Shown piece by piece: positions 36,900 to 47,298 of a DNA stretch of 64,000 bases. The stretch's first letter is position 1, and the number at the start of each line of letters is the position of its first letter. Made by a program: the position numbers and the translations under genes. Location of the stretch: assembly GCA_963733105.1 (NCBI GenBank), contig CAVTCB010000005.1, positions 124,001 through 188,000 on the forward strand. Direction: 5' to 3'. The notes below the pieces were generated by a model. That model was given only the letters and a program-made list of their open reading frames with translations, had not been told where the DNA came from and did not search any database. The stretch is from JAFAYN01 sp963733105. Lineage in GTDB: Bacteria > Gemmatimonadota > Gemmatimonadetes > Longimicrobiales > Longimicrobiaceae.

Positions 36900-39481
36900 G
36901 CAGCGCAGCCGAGAGCGCGCCCCCCCTCCTTCCCGCGGGGGACCGGCGCTGGCGGTGGGTATCCCCCGCCGTGGGGGTCCTCCTCTTCCTTGCGGCCATC
37001 TGGGTCCTGAACCAGGAGCTCCGCCAGGTACGCTACCGCGAGGTGGTGGACGCGCTGCGCGCCCTCCCCGCGCACCGCGTCCTCCTGGCGCTCCTCGTCA
37101 CCGCGGTCAACTACCTCATCCTCACCGGCTTCGACCTGCTGGGGTTCGAGTACATCGGGAAGCGGATCTCGCCGTGGAAGGTGGGTCTGGCTTCCTTCAC
37201 CGGGTACGCCATCAGCAACAGCGTCGGCTTCGCGCTGATCTCCGGGACCTCGGTTCGCTACCGCTTCTACTCCCGGTGGGGGCTCACCGCGGGTGAGCTG
37301 TCGCAGGTGGTCCTCTTCTACTTCGGGACCTTCTGGCTGGGGCTCCTGGTGCTGGGGGGGGCGAGCCTCGCCTTCGACCCGCACCCGGGGCTGGTGGCGC
37401 TCCCCGGCGGGTGGCTGGTGCGCCCGGCCGGGGCCCTCCTCCTCCTCACGGCGGCGGCGTACGCGGTGGCGGCGGCGCTGCACCGGAAGCCGCTCCGGCT
37501 GGGGCGGCTCACCATCCCCTTTCCCCCGGTCCGGCTGGTGGCGGGGCAGTTCATCCTCTCCACGCTGGACTGGGCGCTGGCGACGGGGATCTTCTACTAC
37601 CTCCTCCCGGCGGGCCGCATCACCTTCCCGGAGCTGCTGAGCGCCTTCCTGGCGGGGCAGATCATGGGGCTGCTGAGCCACGTCCCGGGCGGGCTGGGGG
37701 TGTTCGAGGGGACGATGATGCTCCTCCTGCGGCCGTACTTCCCCGCGGAGCAGATCCTCTCCTCGCTGGTGCTGTACCGCATCTCCTACTACCTGATCCC
37801 CCTCGGGGTGGCGATGGCCATCCTGGTGGCGGACGAGGTGAACCTCCGCAAGCACCACCTGGCCCGCTGGGGGGGCGCCTTCGGGACGCTGACCCGGCAG
37901 CTCGCACCCAAGGTGCTGGCCGTCTTCGTCTTCCTCTCGGGGGCGCTCCTCCTCTTCTCCGGCGCCACCCCGGCGGAGCGCGCGCGGGTGACCTGGCTGG
38001 AGGGGTGGGTCCCGCTCCCCATCACCGAGACCTCGCACTTCCTGGGGAGCGTGCTGGGGGTGGGGCTCCTGGTGATGTCGCACGGGGTGGCGCGGCGGCT
38101 GGACACCGGTTACTACCTGGCGGTGCTGGGGCTGCTGGCCGGGATCGCGGTGTCGCTGCTCAAGGGGGGCGACTACGAGGAGGCCGTCCTCCTGGCGGTG
38201 GTGCTCTGCGGGCTGGTGCCCTCCCGGGCCGAGTTCGACCGCAAGGGCGCCTTCTGGGAGGCGCGCTTCTCCCCCGGGTGGCTGCTCGCGGTGGTGTCGG
38301 TGGTGGGGGCGTCCATCTGGCTGGGGTTCTTCGCCTTCCGGCACGTGGAGTACTCCAGTGAGCTGTGGTGGCGCTTCGCCGCCGACCAGGGCGCGCCGCG
38401 CTTCCTCCGCGCCTCGGTGGGGGCCACCACGGCCATCCTGGCCTTCGGGGTGTTCCGCCTCCTGCGGCCGGCCCCCCCGGAGGTGGCCCGTCCCACCGCG
38501 GAGGAGCTGGCGGCGGTGGAGCCGATCATCGCGGCGCAGCCCTCCACCGTCCCCTTCCTGGTGTACCTGGGCGACAAGGCGCTCCTGTGGAGCGAGGCCC
38601 GCGACTCGTTCCTGATGTACGGGGTGCAGGGGAAGACCTGGGTGGCGATGGGCGACCCGGTGGGCCCGGTGGAGCGCACCCCGGAGCTGATCCGCGCCTT
38701 CATCGAGCGGTGCGACGACTTCGGGGGGGAGCCGGTGTTCTACCAGGTGGCGCGCGACCGCCTCCACCTGTACGCCGACTTCGGTCTCACCTTCGCCAAG
38801 CTGGGGGAGGACGCGTACGTCCCGCTGGACGGCTTCTCCCTGGACGGGGCGGAGCGGAAGCCGTTCCGGCTGGTGCTGAACCGCTTCGCGCGGACCGGGG
38901 CCACCTTCCGGGTGGTCCCGGCGGAGGAGGTCCCGGCGCTCCTCCCGGAGCTGCGCGCGGTGTCGGACGAGTGGCTGGCGCAGAAGAAGGCGTCGGAGAA
39001 GGGGTTCTCGCTGGGGTTCTTCGAGCCCGGCTACCTGTCCCGCTTCCCGGTGGCGCTGGTGGAGGAGGGGGGGCGGGTGCAGGCCTTCGCCTCCGTGTGG
39101 CCGGGTCCGGGGAGGACCGAGCTGTCGGTGGACCTGATGCGCTACCGGACGGAGGCGCCCCGGAACGTGATGGAGGTGCTCCTCCTGCACCTGGCGCTCT
39201 GGGGGAAGGAGGAGGGGTACCGGCGCTTCAACCTGGGGATGGCGCCGCTGGCGGGGCTGGAGCTGTCGGCCATGTCCCCGGCGTGGAACCGGCTGGGGCA
39301 CTTCCTCTTCCACCGTGCGGGGGGGATCTACAACTTCCAGGGGCTGCGCACCTACAAGGAGAAGTTCCACCCCGTGTGGGACGCGCGCTACCTGGCCTAC
39401 CCGCCGGGGATCAACCTCCCGCGCGCCACCGCCGACTTCTCGGCCCTGATCGCCGGGGGGTACCGGAGGATCTTCCGTTGA
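36896..39481 (+). CDS. mprF: Bifunctional lysylphosphatidylglycerol flippase/synthetase
   Basis: 861 residues from TTG 36896; no ATG lies nearby in frame and the hydrophobic part starts ~20 residues later. The N-terminal half has about 14 helices of the UPF0104/flippase domain (LLSHVPGGLGVFEGTMMLLL is its hallmark), and the C-terminal ~330 residues form the GNAT-fold DUF2156 synthase domain (FLMYGVQGKTWVAMGDPVGP, FARTGATFRVV, MGMAPL-type NLGMAPLAGLELS, IYNFQGLRTYKEKFHPVWDA). It moves an aminoacyl group from tRNA to phosphatidylglycerol and flips the product outward, lowering surface charge and giving resistance to cationic peptides. Followed by a VirJ/AcvB-like hydrolase in a TTGA overlap. 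Confidence 0.93.
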   Translation: MSSAAESAPPLLPAGDRRWRWVSPAVGVLLFLAAIWVLNQELRQVRYREVVDALRALPAHRVLLALLVTAVNYLILTGFDLLGFEYIGKRISPWKVGLASFTGYAISNSVGFALISGTSVRYRFYSRWGLTAGELSQVVLFYFGTFWLGLLVLGGASLAFDPHPGLVALPGGWLVRPAGALLLLTAAAYAVAAALHRKPLRLGRLTIPFPPVRLVAGQFILSTLDWALATGIFYYLLPAGRITFPELLSAFLAGQIMGLLSHVPGGLGVFEGTMMLLLRPYFPAEQILSSLVLYRISYYLIPLGVAMAILVADEVNLRKHHLARWGGAFGTLTRQLAPKVLAVFVFLSGALLLFSGATPAERARVTWLEGWVPLPITETSHFLGSVLGVGLLVMSHGVARRLDTGYYLAVLGLLAGIAVSLLKGGDYEEAVLLAVVLCGLVPSRAEFDRKGAFWEARFSPGWLLAVVSVVGASIWLGFFAFRHVEYSSELWWRFAADQGAPRFLRASVGATTAILAFGVFRLLRPAPPEVARPTAEELAAVEPIIAAQPSTVPFLVYLGDKALLWSEARDSFLMYGVQGKTWVAMGDPVGPVERTPELIRAFIERCDDFGGEPVFYQVARDRLHLYADFGLTFAKLGEDAYVPLDGFSLDGAERKPFRLVLNRFARTGATFRVVPAEEVPALLPELRAVSDEWLAQKKASEKGFSLGFFEPGYLSRFPVALVEEGGRVQAFASVWPGPGRTELSVDLMRYRTEAPRNVMEVLLLHLALWGKEEGYRRFNLGMAPLAGLELSAMSPAWNRLGHFLFHRAGGIYNFQGLRTYKEKFHPVWDARYLAYPPGINLPRATADFSALIAGGYRRIFR

Positions 39482-40266
39482 CCCCGCTGCGCCGCCGCCG
39501 GGGCGGGAGCCCGGGGCGGCGCGGGCTCCGCGGCCGCGTCTGGGCGCTCGGCTTCCTCCTCCTGGTGGCCGCGTGCGCGTGCGGGGTGGAGTACCTGAAG
39601 CGGGGGATGCTGGCCGGGCGGGGCTACGCGGGGGCGGACGACCTCCCCCTGGTGGCGGTGGGCGCCGTCCCGGTGGCGGGTCCCCGCGCCGAGCTGATGG
39701 CGGTGATGCTGACGGGGGACGGCGGGTGGGGGTGGTTCGACCGGGCGATCACGGCGGAGCTGGCCCGCGGCGGTATCCCCACCGTGGGGTGGAACTCGCT
39801 GCGCTACTACTGGCACCCGCGCTCCCCGGAGGAGGCCGCCGAGGACCTGCAGCGGGTGATCGAGTCCTTCTCCGCGCGCTGGGAGCGTCCGCGCGTCCTC
39901 CTGGTGGGGTACTCCTTCGGGGCGGACGCCCTCCCCTTCCTGGTGAGCCGCCTCCCCCCGGCTACCCGCGCGCGGGTGGCCGGGGTGGCGCTGGTGGCGA
40001 TGGGGCGCGACGCGTCCTTCCACTTCCGCCCGGTGGACTGGATCTCCCGCCGCCCGCCCACGCGCTTCCGCACCGTCCCCGAGGTCGGGCGGCTGGCGGG
40101 GCTCCCGGTGGCGTGCGTCTACGGCACGCGCGACGGGGTCACCCGCGTGGGGTGCCCGCTCCTGCGGGGGAGCGGGGCGCGCGTCTTCGAGCTCCCCGGC
40201 GGGCACCACTTCAACGGGCGGTACCGCCGCGTGGCCCGGCTCCTCCTGGAGGCCACCGTCCCGTGA
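39478..40266 (+). CDS. VirJ/AcvB-like alpha/beta hydrolase
   Basis: 262 residues, TTG start overlapping the mprF stop. An N-terminal membrane anchor (WALGFLLLVAACACGVEYL, with a lipobox-like Cys) precedes the VirJ domain: LTGDGGWGWFDRAI, VGWNSLRYYWHPRSPEEAAE, VLLVGYSFGADALPFLVSRL with the nucleophile Ser, and a C-terminal PGGHHFNG with the catalytic His. In Agrobacterium, AcvB is a periplasmic lysyl-PG hydrolase paired with the LpiA synthase; the same pairing with mprF here suggests this protein removes the amino acid from the lipid. That function is inferred from family and context. Confidence 0.88.
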   Translation: MTPLRRRRGGSPGRRGLRGRVWALGFLLLVAACACGVEYLKRGMLAGRGYAGADDLPLVAVGAVPVAGPRAELMAVMLTGDGGWGWFDRAITAELARGGIPTVGWNSLRYYWHPRSPEEAAEDLQRVIESFSARWERPRVLLVGYSFGADALPFLVSRLPPATRARVAGVALVAMGRDASFHFRPVDWISRRPPTRFRTVPEVGRLAGLPVACVYGTRDGVTRVGCPLLRGSGARVFELPGGHHFNGRYRRVARLLLEATVP

Positions 40267-41465
40267 GCGGCTCCCCGCGCCGGTGGCTCCCCGCCGGGAA
40301 CGTCCTCTGGCTCAGCGTGGTCTCGCTGCTGAACGACGCGGCCAGCGAGATGATCTACCCCCTCCTCCCGCTCTTCCTGACGGCGACGCTGGGTGCGGGT
40401 CCCGCGGTGCTGGGGGCCATCGAGGGGGTGGCGGAGAGCGCCTCCAGCCTGCTCAAGCTGGTGGGCGGGTGGGTGGCCGACCGGACGGGGCGGCGCAAGC
40501 GGCTGGTGGCGTGGGGGTACGGGATCGCCGCGGTGGGGCGCCCGCTGGTGGGGTTGGCCGGCGCGGCGTGGCAGGTGCTCGCCGTCCGCTTCGCGGACCG
40601 CCTGGGGAAGGGGCTCCGCACCGCTCCCCGCGACGCCCTCCTGGCCGAGTCGGTGGAGCCGGAGCGCCGCGGCGCCGCCTTCGGCATCCACCGCGCCGCC
40701 GACCACGCGGGCGCCGTGGTCGGACCGCTGCTGGCCTCGGCGATCCTCCTGGCCTGGCCCGGCCGGCTCCGGCTGGTCTTCCTCCTGGCCGCCATTCCCG
40801 GCCTCCTCACCCTGGGGGTGGTGCTGTGGAAGGTGCGGGAGTCGCCGGCGCGCCTCCCCGCGGCGGCGCCGGGCGCGCCGCGGCCGGGGCTGCGCGGCCT
40901 CGGCCCCGCCTTCCCCCGCTTCCTGGCGGTGCTGGTCCTCTTCGCGCTCGGCAACTCCACCGACGCCTTCCTCCTCCTGCGGGCGCAGCAGCTCGGGGTG
41001 GCGACCGCGCTGATCCCGCTGCTCTGGGCGGCGCTGCACCTCAGCAAGGTCGTGTGGAGCGTGGTGGGAGGACGGCTGGCGGACCGCTCCGGCCCGCGCG
41101 GCGCCATCGTGGCCGGGTGGGGGGTGTACGCCCTGGTGTACGCAGGGTTCGCGGCGGCTCACGCCCCCTGGCACGCCTGGGCGCTGTTCGCGGCGTACGG
41201 GCTCTTCTTCGGGCTCACCGAGGCGCCGGAGAAGGCGCTGGTGGCCCGCCTGGCCCCGGCGGAGCTGCGCGGGCGCGCCTTCGGGGCGTACCACGCCGCC
41301 GTGGGAGTGGCCGCGCTCCCCGCCAGCATCCTCTTCGGCGCGCTCTGGCAGGGCTTCGGCCCGCGGGCGGCGTTCGGGACCGGGGCCGCGCTCGCCCTCG
41401 TCGCCGCCCTCCTTCTCCCGCTGGCGCTCCCCCGCTCCGCGCTCGCCGCCCCGGTCCCCGGCTGA
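40263..41465 (+). CDS. MFS transporter
   Basis: 400 residues, GTG start in a GTGA overlap with the VirJ-like gene. Twelve hydrophobic segments; opening WLSVVSLLNDAASEMIYPLLPLF and the loop 2-3 motif GGWVADRTGRRKRLVAWGYG identify the major facilitator superfamily, in the group related to fosmidomycin-resistance-like and YqgE-type permeases (LGKGLRTAPRDALLAESV is characteristic). Third gene of the mprF operon. It may export lipids, peptides or drugs; the context suggests envelope stress or peptide resistance, but the substrate is unknown. Confidence 0.88.
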   Translation: MSGSPRRWLPAGNVLWLSVVSLLNDAASEMIYPLLPLFLTATLGAGPAVLGAIEGVAESASSLLKLVGGWVADRTGRRKRLVAWGYGIAAVGRPLVGLAGAAWQVLAVRFADRLGKGLRTAPRDALLAESVEPERRGAAFGIHRAADHAGAVVGPLLASAILLAWPGRLRLVFLLAAIPGLLTLGVVLWKVRESPARLPAAAPGAPRPGLRGLGPAFPRFLAVLVLFALGNSTDAFLLLRAQQLGVATALIPLLWAALHLSKVVWSVVGGRLADRSGPRGAIVAGWGVYALVYAGFAAAHAPWHAWALFAAYGLFFGLTEAPEKALVARLAPAELRGRAFGAYHAAVGVAALPASILFGALWQGFGPRAAFGTGAALALVAALLLPLALPRSALAAPVPG

Positions 41466-41546
41466 CGCGTTCCGGATTGCGTCCGGCTTACGAACTGCCT
41501 CATCATCCCTTGATCGCCCGTCCATGTACGACGAGGAGGCAGAGCC

Positions 41547-41809
41547 ATGCAGATCACCCTGAATGTTCCGGAAGAGTACCTCGTCGACGAGAGCCCCGCC
41601 CAGCTCGGACAGCGGATCAAGCTGTACGCCGCTCTTCTGATGTTTCGGGACGGTGAGCTGTCGGGCGGCGCCGCGGCGGAGTTCGCCGGGGTGGACCGCT
41701 ACGCGTTCATGGTGGAGTGCGGACGGCACGGCATTCCCGTGGCGGACTATCCGGTCGAGGACCTCCAGGCCGAGCCCGGTCCTGCGAACGCGTCGAAGAG
41801 CAGACTTGA
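41547..41809 (+). CDS. UPF0175-family antitoxin, orphan, 3' end disturbed
   Basis: ATG 41547 has GAGGAGG upstream. The first ~75 residues match UPF0175 (MQITLNVPEEYLVDESPAQL, then LYAALLMFRDGELSGGAAAE, AGVDRYAFMVECGRHGIPV). The family normally ends near VEDLQAE and is followed by a PIN-domain toxin. Here the frame has no stop at that point and runs on for 280 codons in the wrong frame of the next gene. A one-base change would end it at TGA 41807-41809, overlapping the hydrolase TTG start. No PIN toxin follows, so it may be an orphan antitoxin or a decaying pair. Confidence 0.65.
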
Positions 41810-42603
41810 ATCCCCCCGGAACAGGCTTCCTCCACGCCGCCGGCTTCCGCCTGGAATTCGCCTGGCACGGGCCGCCGCCGGGGGAGGCGCCCACGCTGGT
41901 GTTCCTGCACGAGGGGCTGGGGTGCGTCTCGCTCTGGCGCGACTTCCCGGCCCGGCTGGCGGAGGCCACGGGGTGCGGGGCGCTGGTCTACTCCCGCGCG
42001 GGGTACGGGCGCTCGGACCCGGTGGAGCTGCCGCGCCCGGTCTCCTTCATGCACCACGAGGGGCTGCGTGTCCTCCCGGAGGTGCTGGACGCCGCCGGGG
42101 TGCGCGACGCGGTGCTGGTGGGGCACAGCGACGGCGCCTCCATCGCCGTGGTCCACGCGGGGAGCGGGGCCGCCGGGCGCGTCCGCGCGCTGGTGCTGGA
42201 GGCGCCGCACGTCTTCGTGGAGGACGTCTCGGTGGCGAGCATCGCCCGCGCCGGGGAGGCGTACCGCGAGGCGGATCTCCGCGCGAAGCTGGGGCGCCAC
42301 CACGGCGACAACGTGGACTGCGCCTTCCGCGGGTGGAACGAGGTGTGGCTCCACCCGGAGTTCCGCGCCTGGAACCTGGAGGCGTACCTCCCGGCCATCT
42401 CCGTCCCCGTGCTGGTGGTCCAGGGGGAGGCGGACGAGTACGGGACGCTCGCCCAGGTGGAGGCGGTGCGGGCGGGGGTGCGCGGTCCCGTCGAGACCCT
42501 GGTCCTCCCCGGGGTCGGGCACTCCCCCCACCGCGACCGCCCGGACGAGACGCTCGCCGCCATGGCCGGCTTCATCCGCGAGCGGCTGGGGGGCACGCCG
42601 TAG
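41806..42603 (+). CDS. Alpha/beta hydrolase
   Basis: 265 residues from TTG 41806 (NPPGTGFLHAAGFRLEFAWH). Hydrolase motifs: oxyanion loop VFLHEGLGCVSLWRDFPARL, YSRAGYGRSDPVELPR, nucleophile elbow AVLVGHSDGASIAVV, acid in LVVQGEADEYGTL, and His in LPGVGHSPHRDRP. This is the pattern of esterases and C-C hydrolases acting in the cytoplasm; the substrate is unknown. It follows the antitoxin gene closely. Alternative starts farther upstream exist in frame but would overlap the antitoxin more deeply. Confidence 0.85.
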   Translation: MNPPGTGFLHAAGFRLEFAWHGPPPGEAPTLVFLHEGLGCVSLWRDFPARLAEATGCGALVYSRAGYGRSDPVELPRPVSFMHHEGLRVLPEVLDAAGVRDAVLVGHSDGASIAVVHAGSGAAGRVRALVLEAPHVFVEDVSVASIARAGEAYREADLRAKLGRHHGDNVDCAFRGWNEVWLHPEFRAWNLEAYLPAISVPVLVVQGEADEYGTLAQVEAVRAGVRGPVETLVLPGVGHSPHRDRPDETLAAMAGFIRERLGGTP

Positions 42604-42618
42604 CGGGACGGACCCGCA

Positions 42619-42642
42619 CTTGCGCCCTCGTTCGGGCGCAAG
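42619..42642. terminator. Terminator-like hairpin before fdhF
   Basis: CTTGCGCCC and GGGCGCAAG form a perfect 9-bp stem with a 6-nt loop, 15 nt past the hydrolase stop; CACCTTTCCC follows. It looks like a terminator. I checked for a molybdenum-cofactor riboswitch in the 84-bp gap and did not find one. Confidence 0.55.
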
Positions 42643-42687
42643 CACCTTTCCCGTAGCGGATTACGCGTTCTCCACCGAGGTACCCAC

Positions 42688-45021
<2,334 letters not shown>

Positions 45022-45022
45022 G

Positions 45023-45892
45023 ATGCGGCGGGGGAGCACCTCCCGCCGCCCCGTCGAGGAGGTGTCGCTCCGCGAGGGGGAGGTGAGGCGCCGGGTGCGC
45101 CGCGACTCCCTGGCCACGGAGGAGCCGCTGGAGATCCGCGTGGGGCGCGCGGGGGAGCCGGCGGAGCGCGTCTCGGTGACCATGCGGACCCCGGGGTCGG
45201 ACTTCGAGCTGGCCGCGGGGTTCCTGTACACCGAGGGAGTGGTGGCCGGCGCGGGCGAGGTGGCCGCCGTCCGCTACTGCGTGGACGCCGACGTGGACGG
45301 CGCGCAGCAGTACAACGTGGTCAGCGTGGTGCTGGCCCCGGGCGCCTCGTGGGACCCGGAGTCGCTCCGCCGGAACTTCTACACCACCTCCAGCTGCGGC
45401 GTCTGCGGCAAGGCCTCCATCGAGGCGGTGCGCGGAGCGGGGTGCCCGGTGGTGTCCGGCGGCTTCGCCGTGGCCGCGGAGACGCTCCTCGCGCTCCCCG
45501 AGCGGCTGCGCGGGGCGCAGGCGGTGTTCGAGCGCACGGGGGGGCTGCACGCGGCGGCGCTCTTCACGCCGGAGGGGGAGCTGGTGCGCGCCCGCGAGGA
45601 CGTGGGACGGCACAACGCCATGGACAAGGTGGTGGGGGCGGCGCTCCTGGCGGGGGAGCTTCCCCTCCGGGAACGGGTTCTGCTGGTGAGCGGCCGCCTG
45701 AGCTTCGAGCTGGTGCAGAAGGCGGCGCGCGCGGGAGCGGCGGTGCTCGCGGGGGTCTCCGCCCCGTCCAGCCTGGCGGTGGAGCTGGCGGAGGAGGCGG
45801 GGATGACGCTGGTTGGATTCCTGCGGGAGGGACGCTTCAACGTGTACACCGGGCGGGAGCGGATCACGGCGACGGGAGAGGAGACGCGATGA
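45023..45892 (+). CDS. fdhD: FdhD sulfurtransferase
   Basis: 289 residues. Family motifs: ATEEPLEIRV near the N-terminus, MRTPGSDFELAAGFLYTEGV, the catalytic C-x2-C loop TTSSCGVCGKAS (about residues 125-131), GGLHAAALFTPEGELV, REDVGRHNAMDKVVG, and VSGRLSFELVQKAA. FdhD carries sulfur from IscS to the molybdenum cofactor of formate-dehydrogenase-type enzymes; here the evident client is the FdhF/YdeP protein encoded just upstream. Start ATG 45023 comes one base after the fdhF stop. The end overlaps the next start by ATGA. Confidence 0.95.
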   Translation: MRRGSTSRRPVEEVSLREGEVRRRVRRDSLATEEPLEIRVGRAGEPAERVSVTMRTPGSDFELAAGFLYTEGVVAGAGEVAAVRYCVDADVDGAQQYNVVSVVLAPGASWDPESLRRNFYTTSSCGVCGKASIEAVRGAGCPVVSGGFAVAAETLLALPERLRGAQAVFERTGGLHAAALFTPEGELVRAREDVGRHNAMDKVVGAALLAGELPLRERVLLVSGRLSFELVQKAARAGAAVLAGVSAPSSLAVELAEEAGMTLVGFLREGRFNVYTGRERITATGEETR

Positions 45893-46593
45893 AGCGGACA
45901 TCCGGGCGGCTCGGGGCGGTGGGGCTGGCGGCGTGTGCGGCGGCGCTCGGCTGCGCCCGGCCGCAGCAGGAGGGGACGGACTCGGCCTCCGTACCGGCGG
46001 CGCGGGAGGCGGCCTCCGCGTCCGCCCCGGACACGCAGCGGCGCCTCCAGCCGCCCAAGCGACCGCTGGACGCGACGCCCTGGGTGCCCAACCCGCCCCC
46101 GGGCGGGGGGATCGCCCCCGCGCCCGACACGGTCCGGCCCCGGGCGCAGGCCTCCGCGGCGGGCGGGTGGACGGCGGGGACGGTGCAGTCGCGGCGCGCC
46201 GGGGGCACGGGGCTGCTCCGGGCGGTGCGCAGCGCCCGCAACGCGGGGTGGGACCGGGTGGTGTTCGAGTTCGAGGGGGCGGGGCTCCCGCCCTACCACG
46301 TGGAGTACGTGGACCGCCCCGTGGTGCACTGCGGCTCGGGCGACCCGGTGCCGGTGGCGGGGGACGGGTGGCTCCAGGTGCGCTTCAACGGTGCGGCGGC
46401 TCACACCGAGGAAGGGAAGGTGACGGTGGCCCCGCGCGAGCGGAAGCTGACGCTGCCGGTGCTGCGCGAGCTGGAGCTCACCTGCGACTTCGAGGGCGAG
46501 GTGACCTGGGTGCTGGGCGTCGCACGTCCCAACCCGTTCCGCGTGACCGAGCTGAGCAACCCGGCGAGGCTGGTGGTGGACGTGCGGCAGTAG
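45889..46593 (+). CDS. AMIN-like-domain lipoprotein
   Basis: 234 residues. Signal with lipobox VGLAACAAALGC; a Pro/Ala-rich linker of ~80 residues; and a C-terminal domain (about 105-234) with the conserved pattern LLRAVRSARNAGWDRVVFEF, YHVEYVDRPVVHCGSG, LTCDFEGEVTWVLGV and RVTELSNPARLVVDV. This matches the AMIN-like lipoprotein family common in GC-rich bacteria, presumed to bind a cell-envelope component. Third gene of the fdhF-fdhD operon through ATGA overlap, though a functional link to formate-type metabolism is not evident. The structured repeat copy 1 begins 11 nt after its stop. Confidence 0.75.
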   Translation: MKRTSGRLGAVGLAACAAALGCARPQQEGTDSASVPAAREAASASAPDTQRRLQPPKRPLDATPWVPNPPPGGGIAPAPDTVRPRAQASAAGGWTAGTVQSRRAGGTGLLRAVRSARNAGWDRVVFEFEGAGLPPYHVEYVDRPVVHCGSGDPVPVAGDGWLQVRFNGAAAHTEEGKVTVAPRERKLTLPVLRELELTCDFEGEVTWVLGVARPNPFRVTELSNPARLVVDVRQ

Positions 46594-46604
46594 TCGCGGC
46601 GACG

Positions 46605-46744
46605 GGGTTCGGGCGTGCCCCCGCTGGCGCGGGGTCGGGCTGCGGCTCCGTAAAGCACGATACGACCGTGCTTAACGGAGTCGAGCCCCGGCAAACTGCG
46701 CCGGGTCTCGCCCCTTCGGGCTCGCATCCCTCACGCAACTTCTT
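46605..46744 (+). repeat. Structured intergenic element, copy 1
   Basis: One of three ~140-bp copies (others 52312 and 55857), same strand as the gene upstream and starting 11-18 nt after its stop. Conserved blocks: GGGCGTGCCCCCGCTGGCG, GGGGTCGGGCTGCGGCTCCG, ACGGAGTCGAGCC, TCTCGCCCCTTCGGGCTCGC, ATCCCTCACGCAACT. Between CTCCGT and ACGGAG sits a variable 7-bp stem, here AAGCACG/CGTGCTT around ATACGAC. A second stem, CCCGGC/GCCGGG, follows. Both stems covary among copies, so the element is probably an RNA. Confidence 0.8.
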
Positions 46745-46767
46745 TCTGTGCCTGTAGTTGTCGTTCT

Positions 46768-46792
46768 CCCCTCCCCCCTTGCGGGGGAGGGG
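46768..46792 (+). terminator. Hairpin at the end of element copy 1
   Basis: CCCCTCCCCC and GGGGGAGGGG form a 10-bp stem with a CTTGC loop. It is repeated after copy 3 and in altered form after copy 2. It could end transcripts that carry the element. Confidence 0.5.
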
Positions 46793-46863
46793 CCGGGGGT
46801 GGGGGGCCCCTTGCGGCCCGCGGTGGAGTCCCCGTCGCGGGCCGCCGACGTTCCGGGCGGTGC

Positions 46864-47103
46864 CTACGCCCGGTGCGTCGTCTCCTTCTTCTGCTCGCGC
46901 AGCACGTCCGCGAGGGCGAGCGCCACCCCGGCGCCCGCGGCCCAGGCGAGCGTCATCCCCAGTCCGCTCTTCCGCCGGGCGGTCCGGGGGAGCCGCGGAG
47001 CGCCCACGGGGTCGTGGAGGGCGCGGCGGGTCGCCCGCCGCGCCACCTTCGTAGTGGTGGCCCCCATCAGGCCCCACATCATGTTTCGCGCGAGGTTGCT
47101 CAT
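46864..47103 (-). CDS. Small membrane protein
   Basis: 79 residues: MSNLARNMMWGLMGATTTKV, a basic middle (ARRATRRALHD, LPRTARRKSGLG), then one transmembrane helix LAWAAGAGVALALADVL. Codon use fits the neighbourhood, and AAGGAGCAAGG stands just upstream of the ATG. It resembles short DUF4235-like actinobacterial and gemmatimonadal envelope proteins, but I cannot name a family with confidence. It is divergent from the DUF4157 gene across ~195 bp that hold no recognised feature. Confidence 0.65.
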   Translation of the reverse strand: MSNLARNMMWGLMGATTTKVARRATRRALHDPVGAPRLPRTARRKSGLGMTLAWAAGAGVALALADVLREQKKETTHRA

Positions 47104-47298
47104 CGGTCCTTGCTCCTTTGCCGAGGGTTTGAACAGGGCAGGCGCATGTTTGCAGAAAGCGGGCCAAATCGCACGTCTGCAAGTACTTGTGAATCACGGT
47201 GCTCGGGAGGGAGCCAAACGTTTTCTGGTGTCCGGCGGCGCCGGCTCCTATCATCCCCGTCGGGGTGTGGACGGCGGCGAAGACAACGGAGAGCCCGA

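Noticed and set aside
36848..39370. 840-codon open frame on the minus strand
   Set aside because: It is complementary to mprF, rich in His/Arg/Glu/Pro as expected from antisense of a Leu/Val-rich membrane gene.
42604..42687. Possible molybdenum-cofactor riboswitch before fdhF
   Set aside because: Only a single 9-bp hairpin of terminator type is visible; the multi-stem Moco consensus is not there.
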